The notes: generated from the sequence alone by a model not told the origin. Shown: positions 1 to 10,743, counted from the first letter of the stretch. The stretch: DNA of 64,000 bases from Argyresthia goedartella (GCA_949825045.1 OX463815.1:14997231-15061230); one strand, 5' to 3'. Translations and numbers: made by a program.

Positions 1-276
1 ACTCATTGACCACGACCACCACCATTAAGATTGTGTTTTTTTGTTTGTTATGTTTATTTTTTTAAGTATACACTACTTTGTTCATGGTATTTTAGGACCA
101 GCATTTTTGTGTCAAGATGTTCGGAATAAATTAAATTTTGATTATTTCCTCGGTGGTCGGTATGTTTGACCGTCCACAAACATTACTAGTTTCGTCCATT
201 CGCGGCTAGAGGGCGCTGTCTCAAATTAAGTGATTTTCTATATCGGTGTGTTAACGTGTTCGAGTCAAAGTATATA
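1..276. other. Flanking sequence without recognised gene
   Basis: I see no gene here. The sequence is AT-rich and ends with the TA target dinucleotide of the mariner element that starts at 277. It may be intron of the left CoA-ligase-like gene or intergenic DNA. Confidence 0.5.
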
Positions 277-1585
277 CACAGTCAGGTCATAAGTTCTGTC
301 ACACAATAAAAACTTTTGAATTTAGAACGCTGGCCACAAAAAAGTTTATTGAATTCGAATTTCGAATTTTTCATGAAAATAAAAATGTGTACTTTTTAGA
401 ATTTTCTTCATTTTTAAATATGGAGTGGACACTTAAAGAAGACCGTGTCGCAGTTATTGCGTTGCATCGTTATGGTTACGCGCCAATTCAGATTTTCGAC
501 TTACTGAAAAATTTGAATATAACCAAAAGATTCGTTTATCTTACCATAAAACGATACAATGAAGACTCTAGTGTAGATGACAGGTCAAGAAGTGGTCGCC
601 CTCGCTCTGTTAGGACTCCAGCAGTGATAAAAGCTGTGAAGGCGCGAATTCAAAGAAATCCCATACGTAAGCAGAAACTGTTGGCCCTTCAGATGGGGTT
701 AAGCAGGACCACGGTGAAAAGGGTGTTAAATGAAGACTTAGGGCTTAGGACATATCGAAGAAAAACAGGACATCGATTGGACGCTCGTTTAATGGACCTG
801 AGACTGAAGAGATGCCGCGCTTTGTTGAAGCGGTACGCGGGAAAAAAGCATCGGGAATTTCTTTTTTCGGATGAAAAAATTTTCACCGTGGAAGAGAGCT
901 ACAACAAACAAAATGATAAGGTGTACGCACACAGCAGTGAAGAAGCAAGCAACCGTATTCCGCGTGTCCAACGAGGTCATTTTCCATCCTCACTCATGGT
1001 TTGGTTGGGAGTCTCTTATTGGGGCTTAACTGAGGTACATTTTTGTGAGAAAGGCGTAAAAACGAATGCAGTTGTGTATCAAAATACAGTCCTCAAGAAC
1101 CTTGTGGAACCTGTTTCTCATACCATGTTTATTAATAGGCACTGGGTATTCCAACAAGATTCTGCGCCAGCTCATAGAGCGAAAAGCACACAAGACTGGC
1201 TGGCGGCGCGTGAAATCGACTTCATTCGGCACGAAGACTGGCCCTCCTCCAGTCCAGATTTGAGTCCGTTAGATTACAAGATATGGCAACACTTGGAGGA
1301 AAAGGCCTGCTCAAAGCCTCATCCTGATTTGGAGTCACTCAAGGCATCCTTGATTAAGGCAGCCGCCGATATTGACATGGACCTCGTTCGTACTGCGATA
1401 GACGACTGGCCGCGCAGAATAAAGGCCTGTATTCAAAATCGCGGGGGTCATTTTGAATAAACTTTATTACCATAAGAATCTATGTTTTATTAAGTTCATT
1501 TTGCGATATAAATGTTTACATAAATAATAAACATATCTAAATTATTTCATATTGCACATGTGACAGAACTTATGACCTGACTATG
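277..1585 (+). mobile_element. Mariner-family transposon, copy A (complete)
   Basis: A complete 1.3-kb IS630/Tc1/mariner transposon. The ends are inverted repeats of about 27 bp beginning CACAGTCAGG at 277 and, on the other strand, CATAGTCAGG at 1585, each flanked by a TA dinucleotide (275-276 and 1586-1587), the usual target duplication of this superfamily. It holds one uninterrupted transposase ORF. A second copy lies inverted at 9457-10741 and is very similar over its whole length, which indicates recent spread. Both copies have their own TA duplications, so they moved independently. Confidence 0.93.
420..1460 (+). CDS. Mariner transposase, DD37D type, apparently intact
   Basis: A 346-residue DDE/D transposase that would cut and paste its element in the nucleus. 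I chose the ATG at 420 (MEWTLKED) because the conserved helix-turn-helix begins there; the reading frame stays open upstream to 387. Residues 1-45 form the first HTH, a GRPRS motif lies at 59-63 between the two DNA-binding halves, and a second HTH covers about 68-105. Catalytic residues are D151 (FSDEKIF), D247 (FQQDSAPAH) and D285 (SPLDYKIW). The D247-D285 spacing is 37 residues, so the signature is DD37D, which is known for the maT-like mariner branch. The length is normal for mariners and there is no stop or frameshift. Activity cannot be judged from sequence alone. Confidence 0.93.
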   Translation: MEWTLKEDRVAVIALHRYGYAPIQIFDLLKNLNITKRFVYLTIKRYNEDSSVDDRSRSGRPRSVRTPAVIKAVKARIQRNPIRKQKLLALQMGLSRTTVKRVLNEDLGLRTYRRKTGHRLDARLMDLRLKRCRALLKRYAGKKHREFLFSDEKIFTVEESYNKQNDKVYAHSSEEASNRIPRVQRGHFPSSLMVWLGVSYWGLTEVHFCEKGVKTNAVVYQNTVLKNLVEPVSHTMFINRHWVFQQDSAPAHRAKSTQDWLAAREIDFIRHEDWPSSSPDLSPLDYKIWQHLEEKACSKPHPDLESLKASLIKAAADIDMDLVRTAIDDWPRRIKACIQNRGGHFE

Positions 1586-1595
1586 TATAGTGTCG

Positions 1596-2290
1596 TCAAG
1601 TTTCTTCCTTTTTTGCAATATATGCCATATCGACTATAGGCAAGAGTATTATTTTTGGGAACGGGTTATTCTCCCGGAGTTGTGCGTCTAGTGCGGTCGT
1701 CGTGTTGTCTTCGGAGATAAAATCTACGCGATAAACATCGATGCAGGAATCCTTGGATTTACATATCAGGGAACCGTAGATTACCCACACGAGCGCGGTT
1801 AAAGATGCCGCTGGTTTTGAAGTGATACCGCGTATGTTGAGAAGTCGTGAGGTGCCAATTGTCAATAACTATAAACAAATTCGGCAGTGGTATCTCCGCA
1901 AGTCAGTACGTCAATGATATCTGACAGGTATTCAAATGGTGCTACGTCTTCGATTGCGACGAATTGTATACTAAGTCAAAGATTAGGGATAGATCTCACG
2001 TTCGTCAGCGAGTAAGACTCATGGCTGTGGCGTCCTTTGCCTCATTGTCTACAAATCCAACTATGGCTTTCTTGGACATGCCGCCAATACCTTCGACCCT
2101 CATAAGACTCGTTCTGCCACGAGTTCCGACAGATGTGGCTACTGAAGAGTCAAGAAGGGCCTGGGTGGGTGCCCTATGACGGTTACCGCAACTACCTTCA
2201 ATAGCGGCCTGTTAGCGGGCACTGCAGACGATGAGGTGCAAAAATAGGTCTTTGGAGGTTTCGTAAGGAATGGGGTCTGTGGGAGCCTTG
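1596..2290 (-). pseudogene. Possible decayed BEL/Pao protease-region fragment
   Basis: On the minus strand, broken frames resemble the aspartic-protease part of BEL/Pao polyproteins: an ALLDSSVATSVG-like stretch near 2150, followed about 300 bp later by a frame with TALVWVIYGS, which is like the 'TALGW..(S/Y)G' motif found downstream of the protease. The longest open piece is 1596-1865 (89 codons). Stops and frame changes separate the pieces and no other pol domain is present. The match is weak and the assignment tentative. It could be another retroelement fragment. Confidence 0.35.
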
Positions 2291-2351
2291 TGCACAAGGT
2301 GTGTTGACTGCGCTTGAATTTGCAGCTATCTACTTCGCAGGAGAACCTTTT

Positions 2352-2615
2352 GCCCCAAATCCCACGGGCTATTCAGATGGTTAATTGTCAATGTGAACGC
2401 TGAAAAACCCCGTGTGGTACAAATCAGCGTCGCGCTCTAGCGCTCTGGCTTGTCGAGCGATTAGAAATTCTGAAAAGCCCGTGGGGCACATCGCTACCCG
2501 GACGCCTCTTCTGAAAAGTCAGAGCGCTACAGCGCGACACTGCGTTGTACCACACGGGGTTTTTCATTGCTCACATGGACAATGCATCATCTAAATAGCC
2601 CGTAGGGTACAGCGC
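2352..2615. repeat. Palindromic repeat with ~98-bp arms (MITE-like)
   Basis: Two arms, about 2352-2449 and 2518-2615, are imperfect inverted copies around a 68-bp spacer. The innermost 63 bp of each arm (2387-2449 and 2518-2580) match well and contain the shared core AACCCCGTGTGGTACAA. The spacer has related GC-rich words. It has no coding capacity. It is probably a small foldback or MITE, 195 bp upstream of the first left-gene exon, therefore probably intronic. I could not define a target duplication. Confidence 0.7.
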
Positions 2616-2809
2616 CTGCGGCGTTGTGTACCTCTGGTCATCAATCCTAACATGGACTATATATGTACAACATATATATATATATAGAATAACGGATTAC
2701 GAATTAAAGTACATATATACATATGTATTATTAGGTGCCTTATATTAATTATGCAAACATCATTATTTATATTTATTATATATATGATACTTAATTGTTT
2801 TATTTTCAG

Positions 2810-2956
2810 GGGTATTTGGACAACCCGGAGGAAACCAAGACCGTCTTGAACGAGGACGGGTGGTTCATGACCGGCGATATATTCTATATAGATGAGCAAG
2901 GCTACTACTACTTTGTCGAAAGAAAACGACTTCTCATTCGATATCAAAGAATTTTC
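2810..2956 (+). CDS. Left luciferase/4CL-like acyl-CoA synthetase, exon with motif A7/A8
   Basis: Internal exon of 49 codons in an adenylate-forming enzyme (AMP-dependent synthetase/ligase family), which activates carboxylic acids as acyl-AMP and normally transfers them to CoA. It follows a polypyrimidine tract ending TTTTCAG and ends before GTAAGT, phase 0 on both sides. The translation starts GYLDNPEETK, contains the ATP-contacting WFMTGDIF motif (the TGD of motif A7), and reaches the hinge motif A8 (FVERKRLLIRYQ). The hinge glycine that normally follows (KYxG) is replaced by arginine (YQRIF). The exon has exactly the same length and phase as the minus-strand exon at 62856-63002. Earlier exons lie upstream of the window or were not recognisable. 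Confidence 0.9.
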
Positions 2957-3374
2957 GTAAGTTAACATTATTACTTTACTTCAAAATACACTAACTACCT
3001 AACAGTATTAAAAATAGGAAATTTGAATAAAAACTTTAAACCGACGATTTATTGAAGTACTTTCACTGAGGTCATGTGAGGCTTCTTCGATGCGTCTATG
3101 GAAGGTCTACCATCGGTGTCGCTGTCACGGTCATGACTTATGGGACACTGTAAATCCAACATAGGTGTAACAGAATTGTGTAGTCTTTTAAAAAGCTCCA
3201 TATGATTCGGTTATTTGCACCCTTTGAATACTCATATATATTATTGTAAGGAAATAAGTCTTCTCGAAAACTATATAGATAGAAATTAAGTTGCTTATGT
3301 ACTCGTGTCAGGAAATAAGATGTGAATAGATTAAATACACATATTCCTATAGGCATTATAAATCTAATGTTCTA

Positions 3375-3459
3375 AGTGTTCAGTCTGCGAGCAGACTGGA
3401 ACACTTTCATTACTGAACATAAACCAATAACATCTCGATGTTATTGGTTTATGTTCAGT
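3375..3459. repeat. Two adjacent snap-back palindromes in an intron
   Basis: 3375-3405 is a near-perfect hairpin with 14- and 15-base arms (AGTGTTCAGTCTGC) and a 2-nt loop. 3412-3434 and 3437-3459 are perfect 23-bp inverted arms with only two bases between them. There is no coding role. They lie in the intron between the first two exons of the left gene. Confidence 0.9.
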
Positions 3460-3737
3460 TACAACAATGACCGTGTCTTGTTTTGACTCCTGAAATAAAA
3501 TAAACACACCTTTAATATGTATGAATTTTCTTTCGACATTAACCATGTAACTATAAAAATTTTGATCATAGTTTAACCTCAAAACAAATGTCAAATCCGT
3601 TTTTGTCTTTAAAGAAGTGTTCAATAGGAGTTTTTTTCGTAATCATGCCTTCAAAGGTTTAAACATGGTTTTAACCACAGAACTTAACTATTACCTCAGA
3701 TACTCATAAGACTTTAAAACTTGTCTCTTGTTTGCAG

Positions 3738-3903
3738 TTATCTCCAATACAGCTAGAAGATGTGATCAGGACTCACCCAGGGGTATCAGACGTGTGCGTG
3801 GTGGGGATACCAGATGCGATGAATATGGAACTGCCGATAGCCGCAATAGTGCCTAAAACTGGATGCGTCATCAACTCTGACGAGATATTCGAACTGGTCC
3901 AAA
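3738..3903 (+). CDS. Left luciferase/4CL-like acyl-CoA synthetase, C-terminal-domain exon
   Basis: Second visible exon of the left gene (166 bp), entered after TTTGCAG and left before GTAAGT with one base of a split codon. It encodes 55 residues beginning LSPIQLEDVIRTHPGVSD and continuing VCVVGIPDAMN and ELPIAAIV, the standard start of the mobile C-terminal domain of luciferase/4CL-type enzymes (motif A9 region). The upstream intron is 781 bp. The downstream intron is 7,597 bp and holds the Harbinger palindrome and a mariner. The minus-strand paralogue has an exon of identical length and phase at 62121-62286. Confidence 0.92.
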
Positions 3904-4434
3904 GTAAGTAAAGCTTCGATACGGAGATATTCTTAAAGAAATCATTTGATATCTGTCAATAGTAAGGTATGTCAATGTCAGAGGTATGCGTCAATCTCCC
4001 TTCCTTTTTTTCAAAACAAGCAGAAGGGGACTGAGGCATTGCAAAGAGTTTCATTAATCTGTGGGCAAAGCTCTGTCCATATTCTTGACATATGTCAAAT
4101 GAGACTTAGGGCTGATTTCATCGTTTGCTTTGAGAACCGAGTTCAATAAAACTTAGTTTAGCTAAAACCGAGTTTCAATGTTCAACTTAATCTCAGTTTA
4201 GTCAAACAGATTTCACCAGCTACATTTTGATCCCGTTTACGTAAACTCAGTTTTTGTCGTAATCACAGACAAAACCCGTGATGCGTTTTGTGTTTGCATC
4301 ATACAACAGCGATCCGCTGCGGCTTTTATAGATTGGCAAGCAGTATCTAAACGTAGCTGTCACGAATGTGTCATGCATGCCCTTGCTGCTTCTAACCTCA
4401 TGAGTTTTCTTGTTATTATTAAAAACAAGAATAA

Positions 4435-4487
4435 TTTGTAGCATTTGCATAATAACATAATAAATGTTATTATGCAAATGCTACAAA
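4435..4487. repeat. Perfect 23-bp palindrome inside Harbinger left arm
   Basis: Arms 4435-4457 and 4465-4487 are perfect inverted copies with a 7-nt loop. The corresponding position of the right Harbinger arm (near 8140-8165) has only a short single stretch, so the left arm gained an inverted local duplication after the two arms arose. This fits a template-switch event. Confidence 0.85.
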
Positions 4488-5142
4488 AGTTTAATTGTTA
4501 TATTAGCGTCTGCTTCTGTGTATTTGGCTATTTGCATTACAAATAAGTTATTTCGTCGAAAAGAAAAAGGGACCCGGTTTTTATTGAGATTCAAATAGTT
4601 TATTTATGTACATACCTTACACGTAAATTGTAATGAAAAAAAAACGAATATAATAGAGGAAAATACAATAAAAAGTTAGACTTACTTAAATATATTAAAA
4701 TACACTTGCATAAATCTAAAATTAAGGAATAAATGTGATATTTATACAAATATAATTAATATATTTGTTACCCACCTACTTTTCTTCATCTGGTGTAATT
4801 AATCAATCATACATATGAACAAATTAAAGATAGATATACATTTCAAACTCTCTTGACCTCTGTATAAGTTGCAATGACAATAAAGATGTTTTACTGTCTC
4901 TAGTTAATATATAAAGCAAAAAATACAACTGTTATAAGTTGATACCTAAATAACATTGCCTATTTGATTATTCTTCATAATTAACAGCAGAATTCTTAAT
5001 CTTATCTGCAGCAGTCTTTGCACGCCTTTGCATCAGAAGATATACCAGCACATGTCGTACTCATATCATCTTGTTAATCTGAAAAGATGAAATTGGAGTT
5101 TTATATGAAGTAGGGAGAGTGTTTGAAAAATACAACTGATAT

Positions 5143-6092
5143 TTATATTTTGGCAGATTTACATGCAAAAGGAACACTGGTGTAAACTTTCTGTGCAAAA
5201 TAGTTTGTCACAAGCTCAGTACATCTTCTAAAATTTGGATTGCTTCTTTGTTTATCTGCATCCATGTTTCCATTATTAATATTGCCTTGAGCTAATAAAG
5301 CATCCCAAGTATCGGGATTAATTATAACACGGCTATCACTAGGAGGTGTGTCTTCCCCACTTCTTCGTGCAATATTGTGTAATACAGCTGTGAAAATTAT
5401 AATTGAAAATGGCTGGGAAACGTCTTTTCCAGACCCCAAACAAGGTTTCTACACAATTTCTTGTTTCTTGTTTTCTACACAATTTGAGACTCATTGTACA
5501 AATTTACTGCAGCATTATTACACTGTTGCAATACTGTCATCATATAAGTATTACATGCGTAGCCTGCATCTCCAACAAGAAGAGCATTTCCATATTGACC
5601 CTGTTCGAACAAAACATAACAACTGGTTAATGGGAGAGACTATTATATTATTTCTTTAATAAAAAATCCATTAGGTACCTGCCTTTATGGTTGTCATGCA
5701 AAATAAGGGATAAGCAAAAGCAAATAATCGTGGAACAGGCCCTCTCATCGATACTCTGACTCTGAATATTTTATTTTTTAATTGATAGGTACATAGGTAT
5801 AATATGGCATTTCAGCCTTTACAGTAAGCTGTCTACCGAAGGCGGGCGAATGCGTAGTATGAAATAAAACACGTTTTGGTACTTACATATTTCTAGGAAA
5901 CTCGATTTTATCTTCAATAGACTCCAATACAGACAGAACTGTTGGTTTCGTGAGACGAAATCTTGTATCAAAATCTTTGTCATCAAGGGTGTCGAAGTGT
6001 TCTTCTCTCTCACGTATCCATCTCGATCGACGAACAACAAATTCGTTATCATCATCACTATCTTCAAAAGCTAGGGCCAACGCTCTTCTCAT
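5143..6092 (-). pseudogene. Harbinger transposase remnant, left copy
   Basis: Minus-strand remnants of a PIF/Harbinger nuclease (HARBI1-like). The N-terminus begins at the ATG at 6092 with MRRALALAFEDSDDDNEF and runs to about 5883, where a GTAAGT suggests a lost splice junction. Further on (about 5640-5390) frames with LLVGDAGYAC and NLYNESQI represent the DDE region. The last part, 5439-5143, has AVLHNIARR and ends FAQKVY. The middle of the nuclease, including the first catalytic aspartate region, is missing, and frames are broken. It is not functional. The right arm carries the same gene with the same large gap, so the internal deletion predates the inverted duplication. Confidence 0.75.
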
Positions 6093-6523
6093 TCTTGATA
6101 ATTAATAACAAAGCAAAAATAAACTGCAAAATTATAAAGTGACATGACAGCTATGACAGCTCTAAACGTAGTTAAAGAGTTTAACCGTCCAAAATCGGGC
6201 GTTCAGAATTTAAAACTCCGCTTAGCTTAAACTGCGTTCAGTAATGACGGTGAAATGCTCTAAACTCAGTTAAGTGCGTAAACTGAGGCGCAATTTCACC
6301 ACTGTAACTAAACTGGATTAGTTCAAGCAAAACTCAGTTTACGCACTTAACTGAGTTTAGAGCATTTCACCGTCATTACTGAACGCAGTTTAAGCTAAAC
6401 GGAGTTTTAAATTCTGAACGCCCGATTTTGGACGGTTAAACTCCTTAACTGCGTTTAGAGCTGTCATAACTGTCACTTTATAATTTTGCAGTTTACTTTT
6501 TGCTTTGTTATTATTTATCAATA

Positions 6524-7436
6524 ATGAGAAGAGCTTCGGCACTAGCTTTTGAAGATAGTGATGATGATGACGAATTCGTTGTTAGTCGACCGAGATGGAT
6601 ACTTGAAAGAGAAGAACACTTCGACACCCTTGATGACAAAGATTTTTTTACAAGATTTCGTATCACGAAACCATCAGTTTGTCTGTATTGGAGTCTATTG
6701 CAGATGAAATCGAGATTCCTACAAACATGTAAGCACCGAAACGTGTTTTATTTCATACTACGCGTTCGCCCGCTTTCGGTGGACAGCTTACTGTTAAGGC
6801 TGAAATGCCATATTATATCTATGTACTTATCAATTAAAGAATTTGGTCGGAGTGTTGATAAGAGGGCCTGTTCCACGATTATTTGCTTATCCCTTATTTT
6901 TGCATGACAACCATAAAGGCCTAATGGTACCGAAGGGATTTTTATTAAAGAAATAACACTGTGTATCCCATTAACCAGTTGTTATGTTTTGTTCGAACAG
7001 GGTCAATATGGAAATGCTCTTCTTGTTGGAGATGCAGGCTACGCATGTAATAATTATAGATATGATGACACCATTGCAACAGTGTAATAATGCTGCTGTA
7101 AATTTGTACAATGAGTCTCAAATTCGAAAAAGAAATTGTGTAGAAAGCTTGTTTGGGGTCTGGAAAAGACGTTTCCCAGCCATGGCCATTGGTTAAGGCG
7201 TTTCCATTCAAAATTCTTTTCCAATTATATTTTCCACAGCTATATTACACAATATTGCATGAAGAAGTGGGGAAGTCACACTTTCTAATGATAGCCGTGT
7301 AATTAATCCTGATACTTGGCATGCTCTATTAGCTCCAGGCAATATAAATAATGGAAACATGGATGCAGATAGACAAAGAAGCAATCCTAATTTTAGAAGA
7401 CCTACTGAGCTTGTGACGAACTATTTTGCACAGTAA
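6524..7436 (+). pseudogene. Harbinger transposase remnant, right copy
   Basis: Plus-strand mirror of the left copy. The ATG at 6524 opens MRRASALAFEDSDDDDEF, followed near 6727 by a GTAAGC at the same site as in the left copy. The DDE part resumes around 6990-7190 with GDAGYAC in one frame and NLYNESQIRKRNCVESLFG in another, where VE marks the final catalytic acid region. The C-terminal piece ends near 7436 with ELVTNYFAQ. Internal frame changes and missing sequence make it non-functional. It is nearly a sequence mirror of 5143-6092. Confidence 0.75.
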
Positions 7437-8516
7437 GTTTACACCAGTGTTCCTTTTGCATGTAAATCTGCCAAAATATAAATATCAGTAGTAATTTTAA
7501 AACACTATCCCTACTTTATATAAAACTCCATTTTCATCTTTTCAGATTAACAAGATGATATGAGTATGACATGTGCTGGTATATATTTTGATGCAAAGGC
7601 GTGCTATCTAATGACTGCTGCAGATAAGATTAAGAATTCTGCTGTTAATTATAAAGAATAATCAAATAGGCAATCTTATTTATGTATCAACTTATAACAG
7701 TTGCATTTTTTGCTTTATATATTAACTATAGACAGTAAAATATCTTTATTGTCATTGGAACTAATACAAAGGCCAAGAGAGTTTGAAATGTATATCTTTC
7801 TTTAAGTTGTTCATATATGTATGATTGATTAATTACACCAGATAAATAAAAGTAGGTGGGTAACAAATATATTAATTATATTTGTATAAATATCACATTT
7901 ATTCCTTAATTTTATATTTATACGAGTGTATTTTATTATATTTAAGTAAGACTTACTTTTTATTGTATTTTTCTCTATTAAGTACATGTACATTCGTTAT
8001 TTTTTCATTAAAATTTACGTGTAAGGTTTGTACATAAATAAACTATTTGAAAACCGGATCCCTTTTTCTTTTCGACGCCATAGATTTGTAATGCAAATAG
8101 CCAAATACACAGAATCAGACGCTAATATAACAATAAACTTTTGTAGTAAATGTAACACGAAAACTCCGAGGCTAGAAGCAGCAAGGGTATATATGCATGA
8201 CAAATTCGTGACAGCTACGTTTAGATACTGCTTGCCAATCTATAAAAAGCCGCAGCGGATCGCTGTTTTATGATGCAAACACAAAACGCATCACGGGTTT
8301 TATCTGTGATTACATCAAAAACTGAGTTTACGTCAACGGGATCAAAATGTAGCTGGTGAAATCTGTTTGACTAAACTAAGATTAAGTTGACCATTGAAAC
8401 TCGGTTTTAGCTAAACTAAGTTTTATTGAACTCGGTTTTCAAAGCAAACGATGAAATTAGCCCTGAGTTTTGCTTGAACTAATCCAGTTTAGTTACAGTG
8501 GTGAAATTGGGGCTTA

Positions 8517-9456
8517 GAATGGTTCCACTGTAAAAATATCGATCTTCTTTTTTATCCTAAGGGACCGTCCAAATATCAAATTATATGTATCCAAAATCTG
8601 GCAACAGTTTTTTTTGTTGGAGGGGAAAAAAAAATACCCATGCCCAGGAGTCAGACCTCCCTGCTATGTCCGGGTCCCCACATATTCAGCGGGCATCAGC
8701 TCGTGTGGTATACGGACTATCTATCTGTCTAAGACTTTACTGTGAGCCATGGACTGGCAACAGTTAGTCGATGCTCATATCCTATAACGATTGGGAATAA
8801 GTAAAAAAATAGACAATCAAAATTGTAAAATATATTATCAGCTTTCATAATGTAGTCTCAACAAATTTTCTTATGACGCATCGCTTTCGAGATGTTGGCT
8901 AAAAACTAAAAAACGGGACCTTCTTACATATGTGTATAGTAATCTGAACATCTAGTATTATATAATTCAAGTGATATTGAACCTTTATTTAATTGTAATT
9001 GAATCTTGCCAGGTAAATATATCGTGTATGTTTGTCTGTCATTAGCTATAATGGGCACAGATAAGTAATGTAATTAATAATTAATAAATAATAAAGCTAA
9101 AACAAAAAAATATGTCCTTGCCATTTGGTTTCGATATCAGTCAATACAGATTGTGTATCAGACCTCAAAGCAATTGCGCCACCGAAGACGATGATGTGTG
9201 CTGCGAAATGGGCGTGATATTTAAATCCTGATGGTTATTTGCAGGGCAGGAATTATAATACGTCTCTTTTATGGGGGCCCTAGTAAGTCTAGTCTAGTTG
9301 ACTAGTGTTAACGAACCTAGACTTGACTTTGACTTCGGAACTTTGTTTGGACTAGTTAGGAGACAAACATACCAAAAGTGAGCCCTATGGGGGAAGGGCA
9401 CATAGAAGGTCCCGTTTTTTGGTTGCTACTTAATAAATGCTTATTTATGTATTATA
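8517..9456. other. Repeat-rich intron segment, no gene recognised
   Basis: No convincing coding region. A short inverted pair (AAAAACGGGACCTTCTT near 8915 and its complement near 9404) may mark a small mobile element of about 500 bp. The piece near 9340-9375 resembles, inverted, a piece near 11085-11130 on the other side of mariner copy B. Confidence 0.45.
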
Positions 9457-10741
9457 CATAGTCAGGTCATAAGTTCTGTCACATGTGCAATATGAAATAA
9501 TTTAGACATGTTTATTATTTATGTAAACATTTATATCGCAAAATGAACTTAATAAAACATAGATTCTTATGGTAATAAAGTTTATCCAAAATGACCCCCG
9601 TGATTTTGAATACAGGCCTTTATTCTGCGCGGCCAGTCGTCTATCGCAGCACGAACGAGGTCCATGTCAATATCGGCGGCTGCCTTAATCAAGGATGCCT
9701 TGAGTGACTCCAAATCAGGATGAGGCTTTGAGCAGGCCTTTTCCTCCAAGTGTTGCCATATCATGTAATCTAACGGACTCAAATCTGGACTGGAGGAGGG
9801 CCAGTCTTTGTGCCGGATGAAGTCGATTTCACGCGCCGCCAGCCAGTCTTGTGTGATTTTCGCTCTATGAGCTGGCGCAGAATCTTGTTGGAATACCCAG
9901 TGCCTGTTATTAAACATGGTATGAGAAACAGGTTCCACAAGGTTCTTGAGGACTGTATTTTGATACACAACTGCATTCGTTTTTACGCGTTTTCACAAAA
10001 ATGTACCTCAGTTAAGCCCCAATAAGAGACTCCCAACCAAACCATGAGCGAGGATGGAAAATGACCTCGTTGGACACTCACTGCTGTGTGCGTACATCTT
10101 ATCATTTTGTTTGTTGTAGCTCTCTTCCACGGTGAAAATTTTTTCATCCGAAAAAAGAATTTCCCGATGCTTTTTTCCCGCGTACCGCTTCAACAAAGCG
10201 CGGCATCTCTTCAGTCTCAAGTCCATTAAACGAGCGTCCAAACGATGTCCTGTTTTTCTTCGATATGCCCTAAGCCCTAAGTCTTCATTTAACACCCTTT
10301 TCACCGTGGTCCTGCTTAACCCCATCTGAAGGGCCAACAGTTTCTGCTTACGTATGGGATTTCTTTGAATTCGCGCCTTCACAGCTTTTATCACTGCTGG
10401 AGTCCTAACAGAGCGAGGGCGACCACTTCTTGACCTGTCATCTACACTAGAGTCTTCATTGTATCGTTTTATGGTACGATAAAAGAATCTTTTGGTTATA
10501 TTCAAATTTTTCAGTAAGTCGAAAATCTGAATTAGCGCGTAACCGCAACGATGCAACGCAATAACTGCGACACTGTCTTCTTTAAGTGTCCACTCCATAT
10601 TTAAAAATGAGGAAAATTATTAAAAGTACACATTTTTATTTTCATGAAAAATTCGAAATTCGAATTCAATAAACTTTTTTGTGGCCAGCGTTCTAAATTC
10701 AAAAGTTTTTATTGTGTGACAGAACTTATGACCTGACTGTG
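9457..10741 (-). mobile_element. Mariner-family transposon, copy B (inverted, defective)
   Basis: Second copy of the mariner at 277-1585, in opposite orientation, about 1,285 bp. The termini are CATAGTCAGG at 9457 and, reading inward on the other strand, CACAGTCAGG at 10741, flanked by TA at 9455-9456 and 10742-10743. It differs from copy A by few substitutions plus a deletion of roughly 23 bp near 10080. It lies in the 7.6-kb last intron of the left CoA-ligase-like gene. Confidence 0.92.
9582..10598 (-). pseudogene. Mariner transposase, frameshifted
   Basis: Transposase of copy B. The start codon at 10598 (MEWTLKEDSV) leads an open frame to 10008, including the first catalytic aspartate (FSDEKIF). 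A deletion of about 23 bp just after YAHSSE removes residues present in copy A and shifts the frame. The remaining half (9968-9582) keeps the second and third aspartates (QQDSAPAH and SPLDYMIW, DD37D spacing). The ends of the element are intact, so it could be moved only by a transposase supplied elsewhere, such as that of copy A. Confidence 0.92.
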
Positions 10742-10743
10742 TA

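Larger units (their letters stand above)
4109..8513. mobile_element. Harbinger-type element pair in head-to-head inverted repeat
   Basis: The 4.4-kb block is flanked by TTA at 4106-4108 and 8514-8516, the 3-bp target typical of PIF/Harbinger elements. It is a large imperfect palindrome: the left arm 4109-6286 (about 2.18 kb) and right arm 6334-8463 (about 2.13 kb) are inverted copies of the same transposon, with a 47-bp centre (6287-6333). Each arm carries broken transposase pieces. The left end starts GGGCTGATTTCATC; the far right end reads inward GCCCCAATTTCACC. The far-right 50 bp (8464-8513) is an inverted copy of the centre, so the two ends are not equivalent. It sits in the last intron of the left host gene, where a transcript could fold into a long hairpin. 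Confidence 0.85.

Noticed and set aside
8028..8273. 81-codon ORF in the Harbinger right arm
   Set aside because: It lies in the non-coding 3' part of the transposon, and the mirrored arm does not keep the frame open.
277..10741. Composite transposon bounded by two inverted mariners
   Set aside because: Each mariner has its own TA duplication and two complete ends, and host exons lie between them.
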